Assembly: GCA_031292555.1 (NCBI GenBank)
Contig: JARLGV010000085.1
Span: 1-64,000 of the forward strand
Reading direction: 5' to 3'
Length of the DNA stretch: 64,000 bases
DNA from: Fimbriimonas sp.
GTDB lineage: Bacteria > Armatimonadota > Fimbriimonadia > Fimbriimonadales > Fimbriimonadaceae
This document shows, in pieces, positions 50,571 to 58,989 of this stretch. A model generated the notes under the pieces. It did no database searches and was not told where the DNA came from. It was given only the letters and a program-made list of their open reading frames with translations. The translations under genes and the position numbers were made by a program. Every line of letters begins with the position of its first letter. Within the stretch, counting starts at the first letter, position 1.

Positions 50571-52487
50571 CTATCGGCGAGAATAGAATTCGAGGATCGC
50601 TTCGGCAGTGATTCCGCTCTCGAAGACCCGGAAGTTGTGGCCGTTGGGAGTGCCGTTCGGTCCGTAGAACTCGGAGACGGTTCCCCAGCAGCCTAGTTCG
50701 CCCGAGGTAGCGATCGTCTTGAGTACCTCTTTTGCCTTCGGATCGTGCAGGACCGACAAGTCGTAAAGCAGGTATCCGAGGTTATGTCCGCAGAAGCCCA
50801 TGACATCGGGCGGGGCGGTGGGTAAGAACCCCGTCGACGGAATCACAAGACCTTTCGTGGCCAACGCGTCGCCCTTTTGTCGATCCCAATTGAGTTTGGC
50901 GCCGACCCAGAGAGGGATCAGGTCGTAGTTTGGCACTGCCACACTCGGCCATGTTCCATCCCGATAGCGGGCCCATACGTGGTGGGCGGGAGCAACGTCA
51001 GCCTTCCAGAATGTCGCATCTATCGAGTCCCTGAGTGCCTTGAGCTTGGCCTCGTATTCGGCCGCCTCGCGGTCCCGATGCTGCGATTTGAGCAAGTCTG
51101 CATAGAACTGAGCCGAGGCGACCGCGATGGCGGAAGAAGGGAAGGACCATGCGTCGTTGTGCCACTGGGGAAACGCTGGGAAGCCGCCATATTCGGTTCC
51201 GTCCTTCTTCACGCAGTACTGTTCAGTCTCGTCGCCGTTGAAGCCGATCCGCCACTGGTTCGCTTCAAGGGCCCTCAATTGGGAGTCGATGGCGAACTTC
51301 AGGGACGGACCGGCCCAGAGGAGGATGTCCATGTCATGGGTCGCCGCCAAGTAGCCCCGAATCATCAACGCGTAGTAGCCTGTTATCTCCGAGCTTTCGT
51401 TTGCAAACGAATGCCCAATAAAGGAGTCGGAGCCCATCGACCAGTAGTTCGGGATGAACCCGGCAATCGACCACTTGTGGTGGATCGTCTCGATCGCCTG
51501 GTAGACCTCGGCGGTGTGGCCGGTCGCGAGGAACAATCGGACCGCGCCGTGAGTGTCCCGCACGTAGGAGTTGGCATACCGCCGAGTTCCTGCGATCGTG
51601 CCGCCATCGCGATTCTGCTGCATCTTGCAGGCGATGAGGCTTCCTTCGACCGCATCCCGTTCAACCGGATCGATCACGCGGTTGAGCGACTTCTCACTGA
51701 GGCGCATCCATTTCCGCCATGCTTCGAGACTGGCGTCCAGTTCGATCTTCGGTCTTTGGTTTCGGATGCGAGCGGTATAAAACGCCGCCGACCGGCCCTC
51801 AGTGTAATGCAGCCAGTGGAATAGCCCGGTTTCAAACGTGCCTAGTGGAGCAAGCCGATGGTCGCGCGTTCTCAGTCGGAATCGCTTTCCGACTTGCTCC
51901 ACTGAGCAGGGCTCGGAGAACGAAATCTGCGCATAGCGGTCGGCCCAGTTCTTCGTCTCTCCGCCGAAGCAAAACACTCCTTCCATAGCAGATAGGGTGA
52001 GGGCGCTCTCATGATCGATCTGCCCGGTTGCCGCATCGGGGGTCACCTCCGCCTGGACGACGATATTGGCGGAGATCGTCTTCGACTGATTCGTGCAGGC
52101 GACCAAGCGTGCAATCCACGGGGCTTCGGGCATAGAAAAGTCCGTGACCGAGACCTTGAGATCGCCAATCCGCTGGATTCCGGTGAAGACCCCCGCCCCA
52201 CGAACGCGGTGCATCTGAAAGGTGAGGTCGACCGGTTTACCGTCGACTACCAGACTGAGCGTTTCCTGCGAGATGTAGTTGGGCGAAGTGTAGTCCGGGC
52301 CGATAAGGAAGTCCCATGTTCCGTTCGTCGTTCCTCCAGCACCCGCCAAACCGTTGCCAAAGAAGTACGGTTCCTCCCGGCCCAGATACGGAACGGTTGG
52401 CATGTCCGATCCCGCCGTAGCAAAGCCAATCGCTGCTCTCGCCATGAACCACAAAATGCCTACCATTCGAAATACCTGAGTTGCCAC
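50571..52487 (-). CDS. Exported (alpha/alpha)6-barrel glycoside hydrolase-like protein
   Basis: The 638-residue protein has a hydrophobic N-terminus (MVGILWFMARAAIGFATAG, starting at 52466). The N-terminal half is a beta-sandwich (YISQETLSLVVDGKPVDLTF), like that of GH15/GH65/GH94-type enzymes. The C-terminal half is a six-hairpin barrel (GTRRYANSYVRDTHGAVRLF, FIPNYWSMGSDSF, ESSEITGYYALMIRGYLAAT, GELGCWGTVSEFYGPNG). The aspartate in YVRDTHG and the glutamates in NESSEI or SEFYG are candidate catalytic residues. GTG 52487 is the longest start; ATG 52466 is possible. The substrate is unknown. Confidence 0.7.
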   Translation of the reverse strand: MATQVFRMVGILWFMARAAIGFATAGSDMPTVPYLGREEPYFFGNGLAGAGGTTNGTWDFLIGPDYTSPNYISQETLSLVVDGKPVDLTFQMHRVRGAGVFTGIQRIGDLKVSVTDFSMPEAPWIARLVACTNQSKTISANIVVQAEVTPDAATGQIDHESALTLSAMEGVFCFGGETKNWADRYAQISFSEPCSVEQVGKRFRLRTRDHRLAPLGTFETGLFHWLHYTEGRSAAFYTARIRNQRPKIELDASLEAWRKWMRLSEKSLNRVIDPVERDAVEGSLIACKMQQNRDGGTIAGTRRYANSYVRDTHGAVRLFLATGHTAEVYQAIETIHHKWSIAGFIPNYWSMGSDSFIGHSFANESSEITGYYALMIRGYLAATHDMDILLWAGPSLKFAIDSQLRALEANQWRIGFNGDETEQYCVKKDGTEYGGFPAFPQWHNDAWSFPSSAIAVASAQFYADLLKSQHRDREAAEYEAKLKALRDSIDATFWKADVAPAHHVWARYRDGTWPSVAVPNYDLIPLWVGAKLNWDRQKGDALATKGLVIPSTGFLPTAPPDVMGFCGHNLGYLLYDLSVLHDPKAKEVLKTIATSGELGCWGTVSEFYGPNGTPNGHNFRVFESGITAEAILEFYSRR

Positions 52488-52563
52488 GATGGAATGAGTA
52501 CCATTCTATACCAGGGGACAGAACTAACGAAGACCTTCACGCCGCTCGCTTTGCCTCGTCTGC

Positions 52564-52751
52564 AGCCCCCGTAGCCGCTGCCTCCGTGGCAGCGCAACAT
52601 ACTCGCGGGACACGGGACAGGCGGATAGGCGACGGGATGGGGGATTGCGGACCTGTCGGTTATCCAGTGCGTGAGAAGTGCCGTGCCTATCCGGACTATC
52701 GAGCCATAGGCTCTTCCCTGCGCTGCCACGGAGGCAGCGACTACGGGGGCT
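52564..52751. repeat. MITE/REPIN-like element, 188 bp
   Basis: A 33-bp terminal inverted repeat (52564-52596 and 52719-52751) matches at 32 of 33 positions. Each arm contains its own palindrome, GCTGCC-N5-GGCAGC, so each arm is a REP-like hairpin and the pair resembles a REPIN. The 122-bp interior has no gene. It lies between the glycosidase start and the YjbR-like gene end. CACGGGACAG occurs near 52610 and inverted near 52808, hinting at an older related insertion. Confidence 0.65.
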
Positions 52752-52780
52752 ACTGGCGGGACCCAGCCGGTGGCATGCGG

Positions 52781-53176
52781 TCAATCACCATTTCTGTCCA
52801 CTGTCCGACTGTCCCGTGCCCCGTGGGTTGGGGCCTTGCATCTCCAGGCTTGCACGATCAGGAACTCCAGTTCGTGGAGGTCAACTCTATCGATGTGGAC
52901 GAGGATGGCGGGGAAGCCGTTGTAGTGAGGTTCGGTGAGGTACGCGACCGTGTTCGACGCCAAAAGCTCGTCCTTGGTCTCCAGGTCGGGTACTAGAAAT
53001 GCAATGACGTCCAGATTGGGCACCTTCGGCTTTTTGGGGTGGATTCGCTCCATCCATGGCCACAGGAAACCCTTATGCTTGCCTTTGACCAGGACGGAGA
53101 AACCGAACCCTTCCGTCGACTGTTCGGCTCCCGGCAGTTGAGACGCGATCCGTCTGATGTCTTCGAGGTCGGCCAT
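52781..53176 (-). CDS. MmcQ/YjbR family protein
   Basis: A 131-residue small alpha/beta protein of the YjbR superfamily, with a fold similar to the double-stranded DNA-binding CyaY-like/MotA-C type. MADLEDIRRIASQLPGAEQS, FSVLVKGKHKGFLWPW, VIAFLVPDLETKDELLASN and FLTEPHYN-like YLTEPHYNGFPAILVHIDR are family features. Function in cells is unclear. ATG 53176 was chosen over 53215 because homologues start there and TAGAAT lies five bases upstream. The last dozen residues run into repeat-like DNA and may be altered. Confidence 0.8.
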   Translation of the reverse strand: MADLEDIRRIASQLPGAEQSTEGFGFSVLVKGKHKGFLWPWMERIHPKKPKVPNLDVIAFLVPDLETKDELLASNTVAYLTEPHYNGFPAILVHIDRVDLHELEFLIVQAWRCKAPTHGARDSRTVDRNGD

Positions 53177-53181
53177 AGAGC

Positions 53182-53187
53182 ATTCTA
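53182..53187 (-). promoter_or_regulatory. Leaderless-type -10 element (TAGAAT) for the YjbR-like gene
   Basis: TAGAAT on the minus strand lies five bases before the ATG at 53176; no Shine-Dalgarno sequence. It sits in the 44-base gap after the phosphofructokinase gene. Confidence 0.5.
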
Positions 53188-53220
53188 GCCGAGCGATTGC
53201 CTCCGACCCAAACACGGAAG

Positions 53221-54711
53221 CTACTCCACGTGAGGTTGTCCGGTGCTTTCTTCAGCCTGTCTCCAGAACGTGTCCTTCGGGTCGACTTGTTTGATGCCGC
53301 GAGTGACCAAGGACAACGGCACCATCACGTATTCGGTCAGCCACTGTGAGATCATGAAGTCGGTGTAGCCGGCCAACGCATTGTCGACGGCGAGCGCGCC
53401 CAAGCGCTGGCAATACACATTGTCGTGCGAATTGGCTGGCATCGACCGGATCAGGTACCGAGGCTGGAACTCGAAGTGCTGGCCGACATTTGGGATGTCC
53501 TCGATGAACTTGAGGAACTCAAGCCGGAAGTTCTGCTTGGTGATAGGTATGCGAGGATGCAGCTTGACTCCCGCCTTTCCTAGAACTGCCCCAACCCCCT
53601 CGGCCGCAACAATGATCAGGTGCGGCTTCTTGGAGTCGACCTTTCGCTGCACCTCACGGAACAGGAACTCGCGGTACTCGTGCAAAATGGCGAGGCACTC
53701 TTCCTTGGACCGTCCTTGAAATGCCTCGGGGATCATAACGAGATCGACGTGGCCGTTTGCGAACGCGGCGTTGGCGGCAACGAACCCGGACGATGCACCA
53801 AAGAATTCGATGAAGCAAGTGCGCCGCGTCGACTCGGCTTCACAGTGAATCGAGTTGATAATATTCGTCGCCTGCTGAACCGCAGACTCGAAACCGAACG
53901 ATTGAGATACCCACAACACGTCGTTATCCATCGTCTTGGGGATACCCACAACGATCAAGCGCTTGTTCTGCGGATGAATGGCAAGCTGATGCGCGAAGTT
54001 AAGCGACCCGTCTCCACCGACCACGTACAGAATGTCAATCAACGAATTCTGTAATCGGGTCAAAACCAACTCCACTTCCTCTGCTCGGGTTAGCGCGTCC
54101 TTTGCGCCGCGACCCGCCCCAAGTTCGGAGCCGCCACTTTCGAGCCACTTCGCGGTCTTATCGCTGTCCAACTCGATCCGCTCGCCCGACTTGAGCCCGT
54201 CGATTCCATTGAGATAGCCCCATACGACGCCGTTTGGGCCCATAAGGCGGTGATAGGTTCTCATGTGCCGGTAGACGATCGCGTGAACGACCGCATTCAG
54301 TCCGGGAGCCAACCCACCCGTCGTAACAACTGCGGCCTTGAGACCGTCGGCGGAATCGAAGGCAAGCTGTATACGCGGCGCCGCCTCCATAAATGCGGGG
54401 ATGGGCAATCGTGAGCCGTGGCATTGAGCGATGATTTCGTGGTCGATGGTCGCCAGCTTCAAGCAGGACTGTTCGCGAAACTGGCCCAACACCTTCTCGG
54501 GTACTTGGTTCGGGTACGCCGCCGTCTTTGCAGGATGGGCGTGGATGGTGAGGTCAAGGCTCTTCCGGTTGGTAGGGTACTCGTCGATCAACTCCAACAG
54601 AATGCGCCGTTCGTCTGTCACATCCTCTATGATGTCAGACTCGGAGCGGATTCGGTGGCCCCGCAGTAACGGCACGTGCCGTGGGCCCGTTCGCGTACAG
54701 CAACGCCGCAC
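53221..54711 (-). CDS. 6-phosphofructokinase, plant-type group
   Basis: The 496-residue frame has a long N-terminal extension (about 130 residues) before the catalytic core GGLAPGLNAVVHAIVYR. YVVGGDGSLNFA and IPKTMDNDV are the active-site loops: glycine after GGD suggests ATP use, while PKT is shared with pyrophosphate enzymes. This combination is seen in plant-type ATP-PFKs, so the phosphate donor should be checked. It phosphorylates fructose 6-phosphate in glycolysis. The start is uncertain: GTG 54711 is the longest, and a GTG about 30 codons further in (VTDERRILL) is possible. It lies 44 bases upstream of the YjbR-like gene on the same strand. Confidence 0.85.
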   Translation of the reverse strand: MRRCCTRTGPRHVPLLRGHRIRSESDIIEDVTDERRILLELIDEYPTNRKSLDLTIHAHPAKTAAYPNQVPEKVLGQFREQSCLKLATIDHEIIAQCHGSRLPIPAFMEAAPRIQLAFDSADGLKAAVVTTGGLAPGLNAVVHAIVYRHMRTYHRLMGPNGVVWGYLNGIDGLKSGERIELDSDKTAKWLESGGSELGAGRGAKDALTRAEEVELVLTRLQNSLIDILYVVGGDGSLNFAHQLAIHPQNKRLIVVGIPKTMDNDVLWVSQSFGFESAVQQATNIINSIHCEAESTRRTCFIEFFGASSGFVAANAAFANGHVDLVMIPEAFQGRSKEECLAILHEYREFLFREVQRKVDSKKPHLIIVAAEGVGAVLGKAGVKLHPRIPITKQNFRLEFLKFIEDIPNVGQHFEFQPRYLIRSMPANSHDNVYCQRLGALAVDNALAGYTDFMISQWLTEYVMVPLSLVTRGIKQVDPKDTFWRQAEESTGQPHVE

Positions 54712-54845
54712 GTTGGGCTTGCACCCAAGGCTTCAAATCGCCTACTCGATCTGCTGCTCGCAACGCAACGTGTCGACACGGGCCCAGAGTTTCGCTAAGT
54801 ATCAGCTCCTAGTGTTCGATTACTCAGAACATGCGGATCTCTCTT

Positions 54846-57800
54846 TCACGAGTTCGCCTGTGTTGTTGCGGCAATCGAAACTGCGTGGGCATTCGGTTTC
54901 GGCTTTTCCAGATATCGGTTGTTCGGTGCGGCAGGGTCGATGAGCTTCGGACCGGTCACTTCGACCGGCTTCAAGCCGTGCTTTTGGAGCAAGGCGTTGA
55001 GCGCGAGCAAGTCCTTCGCCAGCAAGGCGCGCCACCGATCCGAAACGGCCTTAAGTTTCGACCAATCGGCCGCGTAAGTCTCCAGCATCGGTTCGGTCGG
55101 CGCGACGTCGCCATAGTCGAACGAGTCGAGTCTTGCAAGCAGGTAACCGTTGAGGCCGGCAAAATTCGACGGGTCGGGTGGTCCGTAGAAGCGGCGAATA
55201 TGGCTTACAGTGCCGGCGACCTTTGTCAACTCGCCTTCGAACGAATTGGCTGCCTTGAGGACGTCGTCAGGGGGCTTGGAGGCAATTACCGAAGAAACGG
55301 AAGATCGTACTCTCTCAATCTGATGGTAGCCGGCCCAAGCCTCCTCGATCCCGGCAACGAGATCCATCCGGTATCGATTTTCGAGCACCATATCACGCTC
55401 AGTGGCCAGTGAGCGAGGATCGTTTCGAACGATCAGTGGCTGCGTTACGGACTTGCCATCCACGATCAGGCGAACCGTGTAATTGCCGGGCAGGGCAAGC
55501 GGACCTTCGATCGCTTCAGGGGTATCGCCCGGGATCGCTCCCATCACGTCTCCGACATCGTGAGTGAACGCATGCGGCGTGTCATAGCGAATGTTCCAGT
55601 TAATCCGGTTCAGTCCCACGTTCGCCGGTATCGGTTGGCGCACCTCCGGCCAGTACGTCGCGACCGGCGGGGCGGGATCGTCATACGGCTCGATTGGAGC
55701 GCTCGTAAAGTGTCGAACGACACGTCCGCCACTGTCGACGATCTCCACCTTGACGTCGCCGACCGGCTTTGCGGTCAGTGAATAGTAAATCACGGCGCCA
55801 AGGGGCGGGTTCTCCGCGTGGGGCATCTCGGGTGGAAGCGGGGTGTCGTCGTTGACATTGCGGCGCAACCGAAAGGCGATGGATGGCCGATACAAGTGAG
55901 CCGATTCAGAAACCGTAGCCTTTGAGATCTGGCGCAAAGGCGCATAGTCGTCGAGAATCCACATGCCACGCCCGAACGTGCCGAGCACCAAGTCGTTTCC
56001 ATGGATGACCAGATCCGAGTACGCGGTCGTCGGCAGGTTCAAGGTTAGTGGTTGCCAGCTATCGCCGTCGTCGAACGACACGAAGACATGGCGCCAGGAC
56101 AAAGCAAAAAGCAGCCCTGGTCTTCCAGGATCGGAACGCACAAGCGAGAGGAACTCGGGTGCATCGGCGTTCTGCTTGAGCAACCCCTTGGCGGTCTCGG
56201 TCCAGGCAAGGCCGAAGTTATGAGTGCGAAACAGATGGCTGGAACTCCCGGCGCCGGTAGTGATCGTGACGACGGCGTAAGCACCACCCGTATCGACGCT
56301 CGATGCCTCGATATGGGAGACCATCATTTCCTTCTGTCCGGGCTGGCGCGGCAGACTCACGTCTAGCCAGGTTTTGCCATGGTCTTTCGTGAGCCGGATA
56401 AGCCCGTTGCTTGTCCCGGCCCACAGGATATTTGGCGAGAGAGCGGACGCCGAGAAAGTGACGATGGCGGCTCCCTTGTCCCGTTCCTTTTCCGATGGAG
56501 CCCGAGTGTAGGGAGCGACTGTCAGATCGGGGCTGATCTTATTCCAATGCGACCCTCCGTCGGTTGTGGACAGGATGTACTGGAATGCCATCAGGAGCTC
56601 GTGCGGGTTCGACGGGTTGAAGGTTAGCTGGCCCGACCATCCGCGCAGGTCGGAGCCCGGATTCATGTTCGGCTCGACCTGAACCCACTGGCCGCTTGGA
56701 TAGGTCACCCTGATGATGCCGCCAACCGGACCCACTGCATAGCTGATTGCCGGATTGAGAGGGTCGACCACGATATAGCCCCCTTCGTTGCCTGGATGAG
56801 GAAGCCAGTCGAATGCGGTGATTGCTCCGAGGTTGCCTCGGCTGCTGGTCCCGATGCATCCACTGTCCTGTTGGGTGGCATAGACCCAATACGGGAATCG
56901 GTTGTCGGTGCTGACGTGATAGACCTGACCGGTGGCCTGGTTATACCAAGATCCCCATGTCTTGCCTTTGTCGAGGCTCACGGTTGCGCCCTGATCGCCA
57001 CCTAGGATGATGTGGTTACTGTCGCTCGGATTGATCCACAACTGATGGGGATCGTCTCCGCCGGGCGCCCCCTTGAATCCCTGAAACGTCTCGCCGCCGT
57101 CGAGAGACCGATACACGCACGTTGCCAGCGTGTAGACGATGTCGGGATTTTGGGGGTCCACATAGACGCCCGACGAATAGTCTCCCTGCCCGTTTGCGAT
57201 TCGTGAGTCGCCGGCCGCCATCTGCCGCCAGGACGTACCGCCGTCGTCCGAGCGGTAGAGGCCGAATGTTCCGATCAGAAATAGACGTTGAGCATGGGTG
57301 CCTGCTGCCACCGCGACAGTAACGCGGCCACCGCTCTTCGGCAATCCCGTCGCCTTGATCTTCTTCCACGTTACGCCTTCGTCCGTCGACCTGTAGATCT
57401 CGGGACCGCTCGATATCGAAGAGTCGACCACCGAGCCCTGCCCACGAAACCGCTTCCATGGACTTGCGAAGATAACGCTGGGCTGGTCGAATGCCCATGC
57501 GAGGTGTTGGATGCCAGTTCTGTCGTCGATAAACAAGACGCGCGTCCAGTGGTCCCCGCCGTCGGTGGTTCGGTAAACACCCTTTTCGCTATCGACGGCG
57601 CCTCCAAGGGCGGCGGCCAAGACAACTCTATCGTTGTGGGGATCCACGAACACGGAAGGCACCAGTTTGCTGTTTGTCAGGCCGATGTGACTCCAAGTCT
57701 TTCCTGCGTCAACCGATCGGTACATTCCCGTCCCTTGGCCACCGCCGCTGATCTCACCGGTTCCCGCGTAGACGACGTTTGGATTCGACTGGGCGACCTG

Positions 57801-58109
57801 AATCGAGCCGATCGTGGCCGTGTCTTTGACGGCGTCAAAGATCGGGTCCCATACCTGGCCGGCACTCGTGGTCTTCCAGATGCCGCCTTCAGGCAGCCCG
57901 ATGTAGAACGTATCCGGCTGATTGATGACCCCGGTTACGGCCGAGACCCTTCCCCCTCGAAAAGGGCCGATGTTGCGCCACTTCAATCCGGCCAAATGCG
58001 CCGCATCGATAGTCTGGGCGCCGACAACTCCTATCGAACCAAAGCACAAGATTGCGACCCGGATGGTATTCAGACTCAAGCGAGATCGCAGCAGGTACGG
58101 GTGTCTCAT
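54846..58109 (-). CDS. Secreted VPS10/sortilin-type beta-propeller protein
   Basis: The 1087-residue protein has a signal peptide (about residues 14-31, LNTIRVAILCFGSIGVVGAQ). Residues about 40-740 contain many BNR/Asp-box blades of the form S.D.G.TW (MYRSVDAGKTWSHIG, VYRTTDGGDHWTRVL, LYRSDDGGTSWRQM, TVSLDKGKTWGSW), giving a ten-bladed VPS10-like propeller. An Ig/fibronectin-like part (PVGDVKVEIVDSGGRVVRHF) and a helical C-terminus follow. Such proteins are common in soil bacteria, often annotated as glycosyl hydrolase with BNR repeats, but no sialidase catalytic residues were recognised. Function unknown. Confidence 0.85.
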   Translation of the reverse strand: MRHPYLLRSRLSLNTIRVAILCFGSIGVVGAQTIDAAHLAGLKWRNIGPFRGGRVSAVTGVINQPDTFYIGLPEGGIWKTTSAGQVWDPIFDAVKDTATIGSIQVAQSNPNVVYAGTGEISGGGQGTGMYRSVDAGKTWSHIGLTNSKLVPSVFVDPHNDRVVLAAALGGAVDSEKGVYRTTDGGDHWTRVLFIDDRTGIQHLAWAFDQPSVIFASPWKRFRGQGSVVDSSISSGPEIYRSTDEGVTWKKIKATGLPKSGGRVTVAVAAGTHAQRLFLIGTFGLYRSDDGGTSWRQMAAGDSRIANGQGDYSSGVYVDPQNPDIVYTLATCVYRSLDGGETFQGFKGAPGGDDPHQLWINPSDSNHIILGGDQGATVSLDKGKTWGSWYNQATGQVYHVSTDNRFPYWVYATQQDSGCIGTSSRGNLGAITAFDWLPHPGNEGGYIVVDPLNPAISYAVGPVGGIIRVTYPSGQWVQVEPNMNPGSDLRGWSGQLTFNPSNPHELLMAFQYILSTTDGGSHWNKISPDLTVAPYTRAPSEKERDKGAAIVTFSASALSPNILWAGTSNGLIRLTKDHGKTWLDVSLPRQPGQKEMMVSHIEASSVDTGGAYAVVTITTGAGSSSHLFRTHNFGLAWTETAKGLLKQNADAPEFLSLVRSDPGRPGLLFALSWRHVFVSFDDGDSWQPLTLNLPTTAYSDLVIHGNDLVLGTFGRGMWILDDYAPLRQISKATVSESAHLYRPSIAFRLRRNVNDDTPLPPEMPHAENPPLGAVIYYSLTAKPVGDVKVEIVDSGGRVVRHFTSAPIEPYDDPAPPVATYWPEVRQPIPANVGLNRINWNIRYDTPHAFTHDVGDVMGAIPGDTPEAIEGPLALPGNYTVRLIVDGKSVTQPLIVRNDPRSLATERDMVLENRYRMDLVAGIEEAWAGYHQIERVRSSVSSVIASKPPDDVLKAANSFEGELTKVAGTVSHIRRFYGPPDPSNFAGLNGYLLARLDSFDYGDVAPTEPMLETYAADWSKLKAVSDRWRALLAKDLLALNALLQKHGLKPVEVTGPKLIDPAAPNNRYLEKPKPNAHAVSIAATTQANS

Positions 58110-58164
58110 GAAGCATCCATCTTAGCGTATCGAGAGCGGAACTTCTAGCACGGGTTCGATCAGA

Positions 58165-58170
58165 TAAAGT
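58165..58170 (+). promoter_or_regulatory. Leaderless-type -10 element (TAAAGT) for the gene at 58179
   Basis: TAAAGT lies eight bases before the ATG at 58179; no Shine-Dalgarno site. Confidence 0.45.
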
Positions 58171-58178
58171 ACACGGCA

Positions 58179-58820
58179 ATGCTCGCTCTCGCCCTTGCAT
58201 TCCTTCAGGCGTCGACAAGCGCCTCGCCCCAATTTCCGTATCTGGCATCGGAGATCAATTCGATGGCGAAAGTGGACCAGGAAATTCGGACGAAACTGAT
58301 CGAGGAATCGGGCGGAGGGAAGAAGTTCTCGATGACAACCCTCAACGCAATGCGGGACATCGACAAAAAGGACACCGAGCGGATGAAGTGGGTCGTCGCT
58401 CGCTTCGGTTGGCCGACTCCGGCAATGGTGGGCGAGGAGGCATGCGGCAACGCCTGGCTTCTTGTCCAGCATGCAGATGCCGACCATCCGTTCCAAAAGC
58501 AATGCCTGGCGTTGATTGAGCCGCTTGCGCGGAGCCACGTGATCGAAGGGAAGTACTATGCCTACCTTTTCGACCGGGTACAGGTTGGCGACGGCAAATT
58601 ACAGCATTTCGGCACCCAGGGCAAGGACGAGAACGGCGTGATGTTCATCGACCCGGTCGAGGATCCGCGCACCGTCGATATCGAGCGCAAAAAGTATGGC
58701 CTGACCCCGCTGGAGACCTACGCCAAGCAGCTTGCTGAGGCGTACGGAGAGAAGCTCGCGCCAGACTGGAAGGATCGGCTCATCTCAAAGAAAGCTGTGA
58801 AACCCAAGCTGGGCCACTAG
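58179..58820 (+). CDS. DUF6624-type protein, probably secreted
   Basis: The 213-residue protein has a short hydrophobic N-terminus (MLALALAFLQASTSASPQ). The conserved domain shows RFGWPTPAMVGEEACGNAWL, LLVQHADADHPFQKQCL, YAYLFDRVQVGDGKLQHFGT and a C-terminal LTPLETYAKQLAE, as in DUF6624 proteins of Bacteroidetes and others. No enzymatic function is established for the family. It is divergent from the VPS10-type gene with about 70 bases between. Confidence 0.75.
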   Translation: MLALALAFLQASTSASPQFPYLASEINSMAKVDQEIRTKLIEESGGGKKFSMTTLNAMRDIDKKDTERMKWVVARFGWPTPAMVGEEACGNAWLLVQHADADHPFQKQCLALIEPLARSHVIEGKYYAYLFDRVQVGDGKLQHFGTQGKDENGVMFIDPVEDPRTVDIERKKYGLTPLETYAKQLAEAYGEKLAPDWKDRLISKKAVKPKLGH

Positions 58821-58919
58821 CCCACCCGCCTCTCACTTAGCGATGTTAAATTCCTCACCACGAGGGACCAAAAGCGGTATATGATGATGCCTGGAACCGT
58901 GCCTTGCGGCGACCTCGAG

Positions 58920-58950
58920 CGCACCTGTAATCGTTGACTCGACAGGTGCG
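58920..58950. promoter_or_regulatory. Inverted repeat CGCACCTG-N15-CAGGTGCG
   Basis: Perfect 8-bp arms (58920-58927 and 58943-58950) lie 40 bases upstream of the DUF3142 gene; the spacer holds TTGACT (58934-58939), a possible -35 element. It could be an operator over a promoter or a hairpin ending the previous transcript. Confidence 0.35.
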
Positions 58951-58989
58951 AGCCAGGGGTAAGAACGCGGTCCACTTCCGCTGACTTCG

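Noticed and set aside
50426-50611. Open frame of 61 codons between the sulfatase and glycosidase genes
   Set aside because: No ribosome-binding site or recognisable features, and it overlaps the 3' end of the glycosidase gene.
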